The position numbers and the translations under genes were made by a program. Below are positions 1 through 24,328 of a DNA stretch of 64,000 bases, piece after piece. The stretch comes from Elephas maximus indicus (lineage: Eukaryota > Chordata > Mammalia > Proboscidea > Elephantidae): positions 94,356,968-94,420,967 of the forward strand of contig NC_064830.1 of the NCBI RefSeq assembly GCF_024166365.1. The letters run 5' to 3'. The first letter of the stretch is position 1. Every line of letters starts with the position of its first letter. The notes beneath the pieces were generated by a model. The model worked only from the letters and a program-made list of their open reading frames with translations, was not told where the DNA came from and made no database searches.

Positions 1-154
1 CAGCCTGATGTCACAGGCCCTCAGATTGTGCTGCGGTATGAGTTAAAGTGGGGCTTCAGCAGCAGAGCTCTCTGGTTCCCAGGGCAGTAAAATGAAGGCT
101 GATGGTCCAGTGCATGATCCTATCATTAAGCTGTGTACACAACAATTTGTTCCT

Positions 155-1080
155 GACTTTTTTCTAACATTTTCTTTCGCTGTTATTGTTGCGAATATAC
201 ACAGCAAAACATACACCAATTCAACAGTTTCCACGTGTACAATTTAATGACATTAATTACATTCTTCCAGTTGTGCAACCATTCTCACCTTTCTTCTGAG
301 TTGTTCCTCCCTCATTGACATAAACTCACTGTCCCCTAAGCTTCCTGTCTGATCTTTCAAGTTGCTGTTGTCAATTTGATCCCATATAGTTCTTAAAAGA
401 GCATAATGCTCAAGGCAGACATTTTCTACTACTTAAGCTAAAATACTGTTTGGTTTTAACTTTCGGTTTAAGGCTTAAAGATTATCTCAGGACAACAGTT
501 TCAGGAGATCACATGGCTTCCATGACTCCAGAAACTCTTGAGTCCACGAGAATTTGACATTCTGTTCTGCACTTCCCCTTTTCAATCTGGATTCTTCCAT
601 GGAATCTTTGATCAAACTGTTCAGTAAGAGTAGCCGGGCATCACCCAGTTCTTCTGGTCTCACAGTAAAGGAGGCAGTTTACAGGGCCAATTAGCCATAC
701 GTTCTGTATCCTCCTCCTATCCTGACTCTCCCCCTTCCTCTCTTGCTCCAGGTGAATAGAAACCAATTGTTATGCCTTGGATGGCCACTTGCAAGCTTTT
801 AAGACCCCAGGAACTATGCAATGAACTAGGAGGCAGAACAGATGCACTAAACACATTATTAGGCCAATTAACTGCAATGTCACATGCAACCATGACCCTA
901 AACCTCCAAACCAAGGAACCAGGTCCCCTGAGGTGTTTGGTTGTACATAAGGGCCTCAGCAGCTACTGATTTTTCTCACTGTTGTAAATATATTTATCAC
1001 ACAACTTTTCCCAGTTCAACTTTTTACAGGTGTAGAACTTATTGCCAGCAATCACCATAACTGGCTGTGTAACCCTACCC
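155..1080 (-). mobile_element. L1-type LINE 3' region, older subfamily (MDH2 intron 5)
   Basis: Shares long stretches with 28599-29441 (the cagcaaa-catac, cccatatag and aaggcagac segments) and, more distantly, with 11584-12675 (tggatggccacttgc and taagacccca). The T-rich end is on the left, so the element reads on the minus strand with its 3' end leftward. Assignment to L1 is by similarity of the shared 3'UTR-like sequence to the copy at 11584, which runs into recognisable L1 sequence. Confidence 0.6.
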
Positions 1081-1856
1081 TTAATCAATGCATGTTCCCT
1101 ACATTTGGGAGGCCATCCTCATCTGCAAAGTCAGAACGAAACGATCTGAAGCACAAGAAAGACATCTCTCGGGGGTGGAGGAATTCGCTCTGCTGGATCC
1201 ATGAAAAAAAAAAAAAGGGCAGGTGTGAAAGGCACAGAGGACTCCAGACCCAGCCAAAGGGCCGATCCAAATCTACCTCAGGATGCAGGCCGGAAGCTAA
1301 GCCTAGCACCCCAGAAATCAGACAACCGGCAAGATCAGAACCATCTAAAGTAAGTTACTACAGGTAACCCAAGAAAGGGAATCACCAACTATAGACCAGG
1401 GACGACGATGCTGATATCTTATGATCTCTGGAACTTTCTGTTCTTTATGCTTGCTAATTTTATCATCCTTTGCCTAACGATTAGCAGGTGAATCCTGCTA
1501 GTACTCGTTTTCAGGGGCAATGAAAAAGGGGAAGGCTTGGGGAGCACAATCCACGTGGAGCTAGAGAAAGTCAGGGAAAGCAGAGTGCAGACAGTGGCAG
1601 CCTAAGTCCCTGATGCTGCCAGGGACAAGGACGAGGCACAGAGTGAGCTGAGTTCAGAGAGACACTGGCTAGAGCTTAATTCCATAGGGCCCTGTTGTAC
1701 GGATTCCCCACGCGAACCTGGGAGCTGCTTTCCACCAAGAAGCAAGCTAGAAAAACATTTACAACCACCAAGTTACAAGTAACCTGGAAGTGCCCTAGTG
1801 TCTTCTACGTCTGTCAATAAACAAGGGTGGCCAGAGAAGTTCAGACAGGTAATTCA

Positions 1857-14044
<12,188 letters not shown>

Positions 14045-14159
14045 GGCCAGGCGGGCAGGGCTCGGGACGGCAGAGGGAACAGGCGGCCAGCAGGTCACTC
14101 AAACGACCTCCACACGGTGCAGGGCCTCCTGGCTCCGCTCCTCCTGGCCTCGCGAGATT

Positions 14160-14254
14160 GTCCTGGCTTCCGGTCCCGCCCCATCGCCCAGATCTCGCGG
14201 TATCACAACAGCTACTCGAGTATCCGGGAGGAAGTTATCGGGACTTCCCGCAAG
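14160..14254 (+). other. STYXL1: Putative STYXL1 non-coding first exon
   Basis: The coding frame of STYXL1 begins in an exon at 24225 with only one base before its ATG, so at least one upstream 5'UTR exon is required. A good donor (caag|gtgggc) lies at 14254/14255 just downstream of the shared CpG promoter. Another possible donor (cag|gtgggg) lies near 14400. The start coordinate is a guess; transcript data would settle it. Confidence 0.45.
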
Positions 14255-15175
14255 GTGGGCACGCAGACTGGAGCTGGGTCCTAGCGCGCGTTGGGTTCCT
14301 AGCGGCCCGTGGGAGACCGGAAGAAGGAGGAGCCCGTGCTGAGCGGTGAAAGAGGACTGGATTTAGGCTTGAAAAACTCTGGAGAGGCAGTTTTTCAGGT
14401 GGGGCCCCAGACAGACGGAGGCTCTGACCGGGAGACCCACCAAGGTCGTGCAGCAGGTTAGGCGGAGTGGGTGCGCGGATCCGAGTCCGGACCTCAGCCA
14501 AACCCACGCCTCCTGCCCCTGAAAACGGGAGAGGGATTCTGAGCTCTGGAGAGGAAAAGGGGTGAGGTGGGGGGGGGGTGTCTTAGAAGTACCGGTGAAT
14601 TTTGGAAGAATTGAATGGTTTTAGAAGAGGCTGGAAAAAGCAGGTTGGAAAACCAGATTGTGTAAAGGCTCTTGAATATTTGTTAAGAAGTTTGTTATAT
14701 TTTATTCCTTGGGAAGCAGGTGGCTATTATGATACCACCAGAACTATTTTTGAGGAAAATTAGGCTGCTAAGGATTCCAAGGGAACGAGGTGGAGGGCAG
14801 GGAGAAGGTTTAAGAGATTATTGTATGAGATGATAAAGGTCTGAATTATGGTGTTGGTCACAGAAATGGAGAGGTTAGGGCCAGTGAGGGAGAGATCTCA
14901 AGGGAAGAATGAATAAAAGTTCATATCCATTTGGACTAGCGTGGATGAACGAATGAGGATGTGGAAAATCAATCTGAGAGAAAGATAGGTGTACAGAAAA
15001 AGGGAAGCCAGGGCTTGGATAGGAGGAGATCTGGCTGGAGAAGAAATAAAGAGCTTTATTTTAGATGGGCTGAATCGGAAATGATGGTGAACTGTTCGTG
15101 AGGAAATACCAGTGGACAGATGGCAGGTTACTCCAAGGGGAGATTTAGAATTGAAACTCAGGAGAGTTTTAGGCT

Positions 15176-15595
15176 GGCTTTGTTGTCGTTAGCTGCCATC
15201 GAGTTGACTCTGACTCCTGGCAGCCTTACATGTAACAGAATGAATCGTCTGTTGCCCAGTCCTACATCATTTTCATGATGGTTTGAGTCCATTGTTGTGG
15301 CAATACATCTCGTTGAGGGTTTCCCTTGTTTTTGTTGGCCCTCTACCAAACATGTTGTCATTTTCTAGAGATTGGCCCTTCTGATGACATGTCCAAAGTA
15401 AGTGAGCTGAAGTTTTGCCATCCTCTCCTCTAAGGAACTTTCTGGTTGTGTTTCTTCTAAGACTGATTTGTTCATTTTTTTTTGGCAGTCCACAGTATAT
15501 TCAATATTCTTTGCCAGCACCATAGTTTGAATGCATTGATTCTTTGTCTTCCTTTTTCATTATCCAGGTTTTGCATGTGAGTGGGAAAGGTATGC
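15176..15595 (-). mobile_element. RTE LINE, 5'-truncated 3' end
   Basis: On the plus strand it begins with the SINE/RTE tail (gttgtcgttagctgccatcg) and continues in sequence parallel to the long RTE copy at 41278 onwards, including atgtccaaagta and caatattctttgccagcacc. Flanked by tttaggct at 15168-15175 and 15596-15603, an 8-bp duplication consistent with the insertion. Confidence 0.75.
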
Positions 15596-15769
15596 TTTAG
15601 GCTCATACATTTGAGGAGGAGCTTCCCTATTCCCATGCTGTGCGAGCTGTGGCTTCTGATCCACCTGGTATTGGTGGAGGGGGTTGTAAAAGAGTAGAGG
15701 TAAGGGGCAGGAAAAGTCTGACCTGACTGTATTTTGTCATCTACTCACTGAGCTTGATGGGTTCATAGC

Positions 15770-15930
15770 TAAGTGTGGTTAAGTGCTACGGCTGCTAACC
15801 AAAGGGTCAGCAGTTCAAATCTGACAGGCGCTCGCTCCTTGGAAATGCTATGGGGCAGTTCTACTCTGTCCTATAGGGTCGCTATGAGTTGGAGTCTACT
15901 CGACAGCACTGGGTTTGGTTTGGTTTTGGT
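15770..15930 (+). mobile_element. Afrotherian SINE
   Basis: Head ggttaagtgctacggctgct with B-box-like gcagttcaaatct, body cttggaaatgctatggggca, tail gtcgctatgagttggagtct and a TTTGG-rich end. Well preserved. Confidence 0.85.
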
Positions 15931-16455
15931 CTCTCCCATGCAGTGCTTTTGTGGGTTCTTCACTGAGTCTCTCTTACCTCTCCCATGACCTAGGGCTTAC
16001 TCCTAGTCTTGCTGCTTTCAACTCCTTCCTCAGCCCCTGATTTCTGGACTTCCCCCTCCCCCAGCCCTGCAATTGGTCCATTGTTCCTCCAGGTGGTCCT
16101 CTTGGGCAAAGTTCCTTTAAGATGTCTTCTAGATGACCCTCTTTCCTGCCTGGCCCGTATCTGTCTACCAGAGAACACTTACATACTTTTGCCCAACAAA
16201 TGTGGAGGTGTAGGCGATTTCAAATGCAGCTGGCTCTCGTGTTTTGCTAACAGCTTGCCAGCCTCAGACTTTCTAGGCCTAGGTGCAGCACCAGCCTCTT
16301 TGCCTGTATATACTTCAGAGGCTTAGGCCAAGCTCTTCTAGGGGTTTTCTTCTGTTTTCCTAAATTGTTTCAAGAAAGCACAGTCCTGAGAATTTTTGAA
16401 ATTAGGAGGAAATGAACTAATGGAAGGGAAGAGCGACTGGAAGGGGAGATCCTAA

Positions 16456-16489
16456 AAGGAGAGAGAGAGAGACAGAGAGAGAGAGAAGG
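16456..16489 (+). repeat. (GA)n microsatellite
   Basis: A run of GA dinucleotides interrupted by one GACA unit. Confidence 0.85.
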
Positions 16490-17016
16490 ATTAGGTGGGC
16501 GAGGATGAGATCTGACGATGGCTTATCCCTCTGAGACTGAAAGAAAGCCCAAAATGGTCATCCCAGAAGGATACCAAGGGGGCAGTTGGTGGAGGAGGAG
16601 GATTCACACCTAATTGCCCTTACCCTTCCCGTGCAAGAAGTAGAAAATGAGAGGAATTGTTCCTTGGTGGTCCGAGGAGGGTCAAGAAGGTTTGGATAAC
16701 AGTGTGGCCAGTGGGAAAATGAGAATGGGATTAGCTCATGGCTGTAAGAGTCAAACTGAAGTTCTGAAGAACGTATCTACTATATGCTGAAGTCTACATG
16801 GTTAAGTCCTTGCAGCCCAGACCCAGGTCATGGATATAAAGGACTCACACCTGCCCATGTCTGCAAATTCACGTCCTTGAACACATAAACACATGGATCT
16901 ATACTAGTGTATGTGAGGATTTATTTTTATTTTGTGTTGATAAATAATTTACGTACTATACAGTATACAAATCTTAAGTATTCACTTTGATTTGATGGTT
17001 TTTAACAATTTACACC

Positions 17017-17526
17017 TGTCACAGATTAAATTGTTTCCCCTAAAATATCTGTCAACTTGGCTAGGTCATGATTCCCCGTATTGTATGATTGTCTACCATT
17101 TTATCATCTGATGTGATTTCCCTATGTATTGTAAATCCTATCACTATGATGTAATAAGATGGATTAACAGCAGTTATACTGATGAGATCTACAAGATTAG
17201 ATAGTGTCTTAAGCCAGTCTTTTTTGAGATATAAAAGAGAGAAGTGAGCAGAGAGACATGGGGACTTCAAACTACCAAGAAAGGAGCACTGGGAGCAGAG
17301 TGAGTCCTTTGGACCCAAGATTCCTGTGCAGACAAGCTCCTAGACCATGGGAAGATTGAGGACAAGCACCATCCTCCAGAGTCGACGGAGAGAAGAAAGC
17401 CTTCCCCTGGAGCTGGCACCCTGAATTTGGATTGTAGCTTACTTGACTGTGAGAGAATAAATTTCTCTTTGTTAAAGCCATCCATTTGTGGTATTTCTGT
17501 TATGGCAGCACTAAACAACCAAGACA
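17017..17526 (+). mobile_element. Solo-type LTR, ERVL-like, with promoter and polyadenylation signals
   Basis: 510 bp starting TGTCACAG and ending AAGACA. It contains a TATA-type box (gatataaaaga, about 17229) and a polyadenylation signal AATAAA (17456-17461). Directly after it, at 17532, lies TGGTACCAGGAGTG, which resembles the leucine-tRNA primer site of the ERVL group with a few mismatches. The same LTR family occurs on the opposite strand at 24622, 39153, 44485 and 47110. The insertion interrupts an antisense L1 piece ending at 17016. Confidence 0.75.
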
Positions 17527-18480
17527 CAATTTGGTACCAGGAGTGCGGTGCTGCTCAAACAGATACCTAAAATGTGGAAGTGGTTTTGGAACTGAATGGT
17601 TAGAGGACTGGCAACAGCAGAGAAATGGCAGCAGCAGAGAACTGGAAGCAGCAGAGAAGTGGCAGCAGAAAAGAACCAGCAGCAGCAGAACTAGGAGACC
17701 AGTGCCAGACAGTGCTGGAGCCGACCCATGGAGCAAGAGACTGAGTGCATGTGCACAGGAGGCTTCCTGGTGGAGTAGGGTGCCTCCCAGCACTTATCGG
17801 TGGAGCTAGGCTTACCGATCCACAGAACAAGAGAGCTGAGTGCCTTCTGGTGGAGTGGTGTACCTCCAGTCACTTATTGATGGAGCTACAGAGCTTTGGA
17901 ACACTTGCCCCAGCAGGGCAGATGTGGGCGTGAGGCCAAGAAACCAGGAAGCAGAAGCTGAAGAGACAAGCAACACAGGAAGCCGAGGTGCCTCAGTCTC
18001 AAAAGGCATGGCCTGGACCTCTGGGATTTCAAAGAGTGGAGCCATGGCCTCTGGTGTTTCTAAGGATGGAGTTGCTACTCAGATACATTAGGAGAATGGT
18101 GTGCCTAAAGCTGAGGGGGCAGAATTGCCATCCCAGTGGGCCTAGAAGGCAGAGCTGAAGCCCAGGGCCGAGGGGCCTCCACTCAGAGTTTGGAGAATGT
18201 GGCCAATACCTAGAGTCTGAAGGCTAGGGCTATTGTGTAAATTGTCTCAGAGAACAGAGGCTTATTTTCAAACCCTTGAGGGCTAATGTAATGTGTTTTC
18301 CTGACTTGTTTGGTACCTGTTATGCCTTCTTTCCCTCTAATTTCTCCCATTTTTAATGGAAATGTCTAGCTTGTGCCTGTTCTACCATTGTACCTTTGGA
18401 AGCAGATAACTTGTGTCTTAGATTTCACAGATGAGGAAGAATTTTTGGGTTTTGGATTTGGAGTTGTGGCGAAAGACCAG
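17527..18480 (+). mobile_element. ERVL-like internal leader, degenerate
   Basis: Follows the LTR and begins with the primer-binding-like site. It is purine- and GCAGCAGA-rich at 17600-17700. No long open frame and no recognisable gag or pol domain. The right border is uncertain and no 3' LTR is found downstream in the same orientation, so this is an old fragment. Confidence 0.5.
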
Positions 18481-18875
18481 AGCAGGAGCTGGCAAAATCT
18501 TTAAGACCTGAGACTAGCTGGTGTTGCCTCAGGGTAAGGATCTTAAGGGATTTGGTCAGTCTTTCCTTGATCCCAGCCTTTGTGGCCCGAACTTTGACAA
18601 AGCTGATGGCACAGTCCCAGGCTGCTGTCTTCCAGAGCTGCGGAGGCTGTAGCAGTATTCCTGGTATCTGTCTCTCAGTTCAGAGGGCCATAAAGGTCCT
18701 ACTGACCCAGATTTTCTGAATGGTGCCTTCTGTCTCCTTGGCTTGTAGCTTTCTGAGGACCCTAGATGAAGTTGAAAAGGGAGAGATAGGGTGGGAGTGA
18801 AGAACTTCTATTTCCTAAACACCTGCTATTTGCGAGCCTGAGTGCTAGGCAATTCACGTTGGTTATCTCAATTAA

Positions 18876-19079
18876 GGGAGTCCTTGGATGGTGTAAATGA
18901 TTAATGTGCTTGGCTGCTAACTGAAAGGTTGGAGATTTGATCTACCCAGAGGCACCCCAGGAGAAAGGCCAGGTGATCTGCTTCTGAAAAATCAGCCCCT
19001 GAAAACCCTATGGAGTATAGTTCTGCTCCGGCACACGTGGAGTCGCCATGAGTCGGAGCTGACTCAGTGGCAACTGGTT
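18876..19079 (+). mobile_element. Afrotherian SINE with 13-bp target-site duplication
   Basis: Flanked by ttatctcaattaa at 18863-18875 and 19080-19092, a perfect 13-bp direct repeat. Body: ccttggatggtgtaaatga head, aaaaccctatggagtatagt and gtcgccatgagtcggagctg tail. Confidence 0.88.
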
Positions 19080-22000
19080 TTATCTCAATTAAACATTAAG
19101 ACAGTCTTTTCCAGGATGTTTTTTTGTCTCAATTTACAGATGAGGGCCTAATACCTGTCACTGTGTTTAAGCCTTGCTCATCCTGGCACAGCCTGAGTTT
19201 CCCACAGAGAGCCGTGGCACTAGTGGAGTTGGCTGTGGGCACTATGACACCTCCGCTCCCAGACTTGTATCTGGGCGGTCCTCTGATCCCTGTTCAGCCT
19301 GAGCCCAGAGAGGTGCTTATGGTCTGTGTTCTGTAGGACCAACGTGAATAATGCCTCTTCTCCACGAGAAGCAGATGCCCACCTGGGTTGTCTGGTGGCT
19401 TGGAGAGGCTTGGTAGCTGAGCCCTGGACCAAGGCCGCATAGTCCTAGAACTCCTATGAGAAGGCCAATGGTCAGGCCAGCCCCAGCCTCTGACAGCTCT
19501 GCCAACAGTCAGAATGGAAGGCCCCAGGTGTTGGTCAGGCACAGGGAGGCAGGAAGAAGGGCTGGGCCTGGCCAGTTCCTCCTTAGTCTCAGGCTGTGAC
19601 AAGCCCTGATGAAACATCCCTTCCCAGATGGCTTTTTCCCAGACATAGACATGTACTCTCAGTGGAGGTGAGTTTGCCAACCCAGCTTCTTCGAGACTGG
19701 CCACACACAAGCCCCCTGGTGGTGGGTGTCCAGAGCAGCAGTGGGCAGGGACAAAGTCTGTGCTGACATCATCCTCTCGTGACAGAGGGTAAATGGCTTT
19801 GCTTTTCACTGTGTCAGTTTCTGCGATGGGTCAGTTTATAGGAAGATCCACCTTTCTCTCACCCCCATCAAGCTGAATCCCCAAGGAGTGCTTACTCTAA
19901 TCACCCTTCCCAGCCCTCCACCAATGGCTGTCACCCTAAATGCCCTGGAGCAGCTTAGTCTCTTAAGTTCAGAAGCTATGCTGTACAGAAAGATTCCTAA
20001 GCAGGATGTGTAACCCAGCCATTTTGACACCACCGTTTTGAACAGGTCAACAGAAAAATGAGACTTGCTAAAAATAATCAATACAAATAAAACTTAGCAC
20101 CGGAAACTATACTCTAAAAAATTGATATGATAACAATCTGATTCAAGAACGAAACCTGTATAGTAAAAAGCACACAGGAAAGACTAGATCTTGGGAGAAA
20201 CAATTTTGGTTAAAATTGAAAGCGAAAATATTGGAATTGGTTAACTGTGAAATATGAAAATCAATTAAGGGATTAAACTGGCTTAGTGGAATTCACTAGG
20301 GAAAATGCTTTTGGCAAAAACTTACCATATTAGTTTAATTCTGATTTTAATTTTTTTTTTTTTTTAATATAAGCACGTTGTCAGAATATTCTTAAGGCCA
20401 AAATGATGGAGTCAAGAACATCGTAAACTTTTCAGAGTTCAGAGTAGCAGTGAGAGGGGTGGTTACTAGTATTCAGTCCTCCATCCATCTAGGCTAGCCA
20501 TGCCTCTGGCCCCAGCTCATGGAGGTATGTCCTCTCTCAGAATCATGCTGTTAGGTTCAGGGACCACTCCTACCCCTCCATCACTTGGCTAGCAGGTGAG
20601 GTGCAATTCTTGCGTGACCAGGCAGAGTGCCCACTTAGGGAAAGAGAGGGGTCTGAAGGAGGAGATACCTCGGGCTGGGCTATAAGTCAATGAGAAGATA
20701 GAGGTTGTAATGGGGAAAGGAGAAGGAGAGTGAGGACAGCCTCCAGCCATGGGCCAAATGGAGTAGGAGCCAGCTTTTAGGTTGGCTTAAAAAGGTTGTG
20801 GGACCGGATACAAAGCCCAACTTTTCTTCCTTATACTCACTGCTTCCAAATGTCTTGGGGATGGGACTTTCAGAGGCAAAGGGCCCAGGGCCTGACTGGG
20901 GTGGGGTTGGAGAGGTGCTTAAGAGGAATCTATACTTTGAAGAAGTATGGCACCCAGCCAAGATGGCCTCCATTGGTGAAGGCAGAGATGGTAGCAGTAA
21001 TGCATTCATTCAATAAGTGTTTATTGGGCATTACTTTGCACCAGGTAAATCCTGGGTACTGGGTAGGGGCACAGCAGTGAATAAGACAGGCAGGATCCCT
21101 GCCCTGATGACCATACATTCCAGTGTGAGGAGACTGACAATAGACAAGTGAACAGATGAACAAGACGATTTCAGATAACGGTAAGTGTGAAGACAGAGAA
21201 ACAGGTTGATAAGATAGGTACCTGGGGTTGGGAGGTCTGTTTTAGGTTGGGTGGTCAGGGAGGCTCTCTGAGGAAAGTGACATTTGAGCTGATTTAGAAT
21301 GACTCAAGGGAGGCAACCATACCCAGATCTGGGAGAACAGTGTGCCAGGCAAAGGGGAGGGCAAGAACAAAGGCCCGAAAACAGGAACGAGCTTGCTGTG
21401 CTAGAGCAGCGGGAGGAAGATGAGTGGGGTCTGACGGCAGCTATAGTGTAAGAGGAGGCCAGAGAGGAAGGCAGGGCCTCATGTGCCCTGTAGAGGAGTC
21501 TGGATTTTATCCTAAGTACAGTGGGAAGCCCTTGGAGGCCATAAAGCCATGAGTAGAGATGCTCTTACTCATCTTTTAAAAAGATCACTTTGGCTGCCTT
21601 GTGAAGATCAAACTGTAGGGAGGCAAGGAAGCAAGAAGTCCCATTGGAAAGTATGGCATCATCAGGAGAGAGACAGTATCTTGGGCTAGGATGGTTGCCC
21701 TGGAGATGGGGAGAAATGGATGGATTTGGAATATATTTAGGTGGTACAGCATTAGTAGAATGAATGTGGGGGTTGAGGGAAAGAGGAATCAGGATTTTGG
21801 CTTGAGTAACTGGGTAGATAATGGTGGTGTTTATTGAAATACAAGACTAAAAGACAGGTATTGGAGGTGTGGACATGTGGGAATTAAGAGCTCTCTTTTG
21901 GGCCATGTTACAGCTGAGATGCCCATCCGACATCCAAGTGGAGTCTGAGCTCAGTGGAGAGGTCAAGACAGGATAAAACTTGGGAGTTATCGGTATATAA

Positions 22001-22689
22001 GTGGTATTCAAGGGACTAGATGAATCATGTAGGCTCTAGGTTCTAGAGTGGTGGTTCTTATTCAGGGGTGATTTTGCACCCTCAGGGACATTTGGCCATG
22101 TCTGGAGACATTTTCGGTTGTTACAACCTGTGTGTTGTGGGGGGTGCTACTGGCATCTACTGGGTAGAGGGCAGAGAAGCTGCTAAACATCCTAGAGTGC
22201 ACAGGTCAGCTTCGTACAACGAAGAATCATCTGGCCCCAAATGACAATATTGCTGAGGTTGAAAAACCCTGTCCTTGAGTGAGAGTGCAGATAGAGGACT
22301 TGGCCCAGGGGCGTTCTTACATTAACAGGTAGAGCCTCTAGCAAAGAAGGCTGGGCAGGAGAAGTTGGAGAAGTAGGAGAGAAACCTGGAGAGTGTAACC
22401 TGGAAGTGAAGAGGGCTCCGGAAGAGAAATACTCAGCTGTGTTAAATGCTGCTAAGATCCTGGATTGTTTGAGCACAAAGAGAAGTGACTAATGGATTAG
22501 GCAAGATGACCTTGTTGAAGACTTTGATAAGAGCAGTTTCTGTGGTTTGCTGGGGGTAGAAGCTCTGGGGGAGAAGATTGTGTCAATAGCCAGCACCTAC
22601 TGAACGTTGTCTTCCTGTGGTCCCCTGATCAAAATGCCTTACCTGTATAATTTCAGTAATCACACGCAACAGGTAGGTACTATCATCAT

Positions 22690-22820
22690 GATTTTGTAGA
22701 AGTGGCATTACTATTATTATCTCCGTGGAAACAGGCACAAAGAGGCTAATTCCTCCCCAAGGTCAGGCAGCTGATAATAAGTGGCAGGGCTAGGATTCCA
22801 GCCTAGAGAGTTTGACTCCA
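22690..22820 (-). repeat. MIR SINE fragment, antisense
   Basis: ggcacaaagaggctaattcc, caaggtcaggcagctgataa and ggcagggctaggattcca are the usual inverted MIR phrases. Confidence 0.65.
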
Positions 22821-23929
22821 GAGTCAGCATTCTTAACCACTTTATTAAAGGTGAGGAAGTGGAGGCAGTGACTGAACACTACTCTTTTGAGAAGTTCTGC
22901 TGTAAAGGAGAACAGAGATAAGTACAAGAGGATGTTTGTGTGCTGACAGGAGAAATCAGTGATGTTGGAGAGGAGGCTGAGAATTGCAGCAGTGAAGTCC
23001 TGGAGAAGGTGAGAGAGACCCAGGGCCCAAGCCTTTCCCGGGAGCACGTACTGGTAACTTTGAACGGTAACCTAACCCTTTTGAGCAGGATTACCTGTGG
23101 ACTCAACTTCTTTCCCTCACCCTCTGCTGGCCTCTTGAGGGCCTGATCTGCTGCTCCTTGTAGACCCCTGAGAAAAGGGAGCATCCTTGTGGGAAGCTGC
23201 AGCACGGGCCCAATCCTTACCCATCAGTATGTGTCCATAGGGTGCCAGAGATTGGGTGCCCTAGACTACTGTCCGAAGAGTACAAGAGCAGCAGACCTGT
23301 CAATACCCCTAGCAGCAATTCTTGACCCTTTGTTGACTGTCACAGCCCTTAACAGTCTACAAGGCCCTTTACAAGGGGACCTGTATTGGCCCCTCCAGTG
23401 TCTTCACTCATTCTCATTTTAGCTCTCCCACCTGCAGCCATTCCAGGCTCATCCTAACTCTGTTAGGTACTGAGCTTTCTCCTGCCTCCAGGCCTCTGTG
23501 CCTGGAAAGAATCTTCTTGCCTTCTTCATCTTCTCTCGCTCTTTCACCTGACTAAATCTTTCCTGGTGTCCTGTCTCAGCTTAGCAGTCACATCCTCAGA
23601 GATTTCCCCAATTGCATGAGGACCTCCTGTTAACTACTGCCATGAGGATAGAGGCCTACTCATTTATAGTACTCTCTGTACTTGTAATTTTTCTGTCCTA
23701 TGTCTGCATTCCATGCTAGACCTTAAGCTTCATGACGGTAGGTCTTATTTACCACAGTTATTTCCAGTGCCGGGCACATAGTAGGTGCTTAGTAAGTGTT
23801 TGCTAAATGACCAAATGAATTGGTGTCTTTTACTGCCTACTTAGTATTTGTATGGTTGATATGTTGTGTTCGATATTTTTTTCCCCTTCTTTGAATACAT
23901 TTCAGTACAAATTTTTGATCCTCTCTCTC

Positions 23930-24100
23930 TCTTTTTTAAAATAATATTGTGTTTCCGGTGAAGGTTTCCACAGCAGTTTAGGTTCCCATTCAACATTTTC
24001 TACAAAAGCTGTTCAGTGACATTGGTTACATTCTTCACAATGCGTGAACATTCTCATTATCTCTGATCTGGTTGTTCCATTTTGAAGCTCTCTCTTTTGA
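23930..24100 (-). mobile_element. L1-type 3' end fragment
   Basis: gtttccggtgaaggtttcca, ttcccattcaacattttcta and gttcagtgacattggttaca parallel the fragment at 31187-31350 closely, showing a common family. Confidence 0.6.
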
Positions 24101-24224
24101 TCACTCTATTATTTTCATCGTTGTTTGAAGTTATGTTAAGACTGAGTTTAATTTCATATCTTACTTTGTAGCATTCATTGAAAATAGAAAGAAGTATATT
24201 AAGCCTGCACATTCTTCCCCGTAG

Positions 24225-24328
24225 GATGGATGGATTGGTTTTGTGTGAACCAATGGAGCTTTACAACATCTTGAATCAGGTCACAAAACTATCCAGGTTA
24301 ACCGAACCCAACTATCTCTGCTTATTGG
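24225..24328 (+). CDS. STYXL1: STYXL1 coding exon 1
   Basis: Acceptor ttccccgtag; ATG at 24226 one base into the exon. Encodes [18 protein letters not shown] and on to NYLCLL. Ends in phase 1, donor gtaagt. This ATG is chosen because the homologous protein starts at the same place and the upstream in-frame codons lie before the acceptor. Confidence 0.94.

Larger units (their letters stand above)
14255..24224. other. STYXL1 intron 1 (about 10 kb)
   Basis: Holds the RTE tail copy, two SINEs, the ERVL-like LTR with leader, L2-like sequence around 21000-21650, a MIR (22690-22820) and an L1 3' piece (23930-24100). A 171-codon minus-strand open frame at 19294-19809 has no recognised homology. No confirmed gene. 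Confidence 0.7.

Noticed and set aside
15770-15860. tRNA-like A and B boxes that could suggest a tRNA gene
   Set aside because: They belong to the SINE head and recur in every SINE copy; no intact cloverleaf or acceptor stem is evident.
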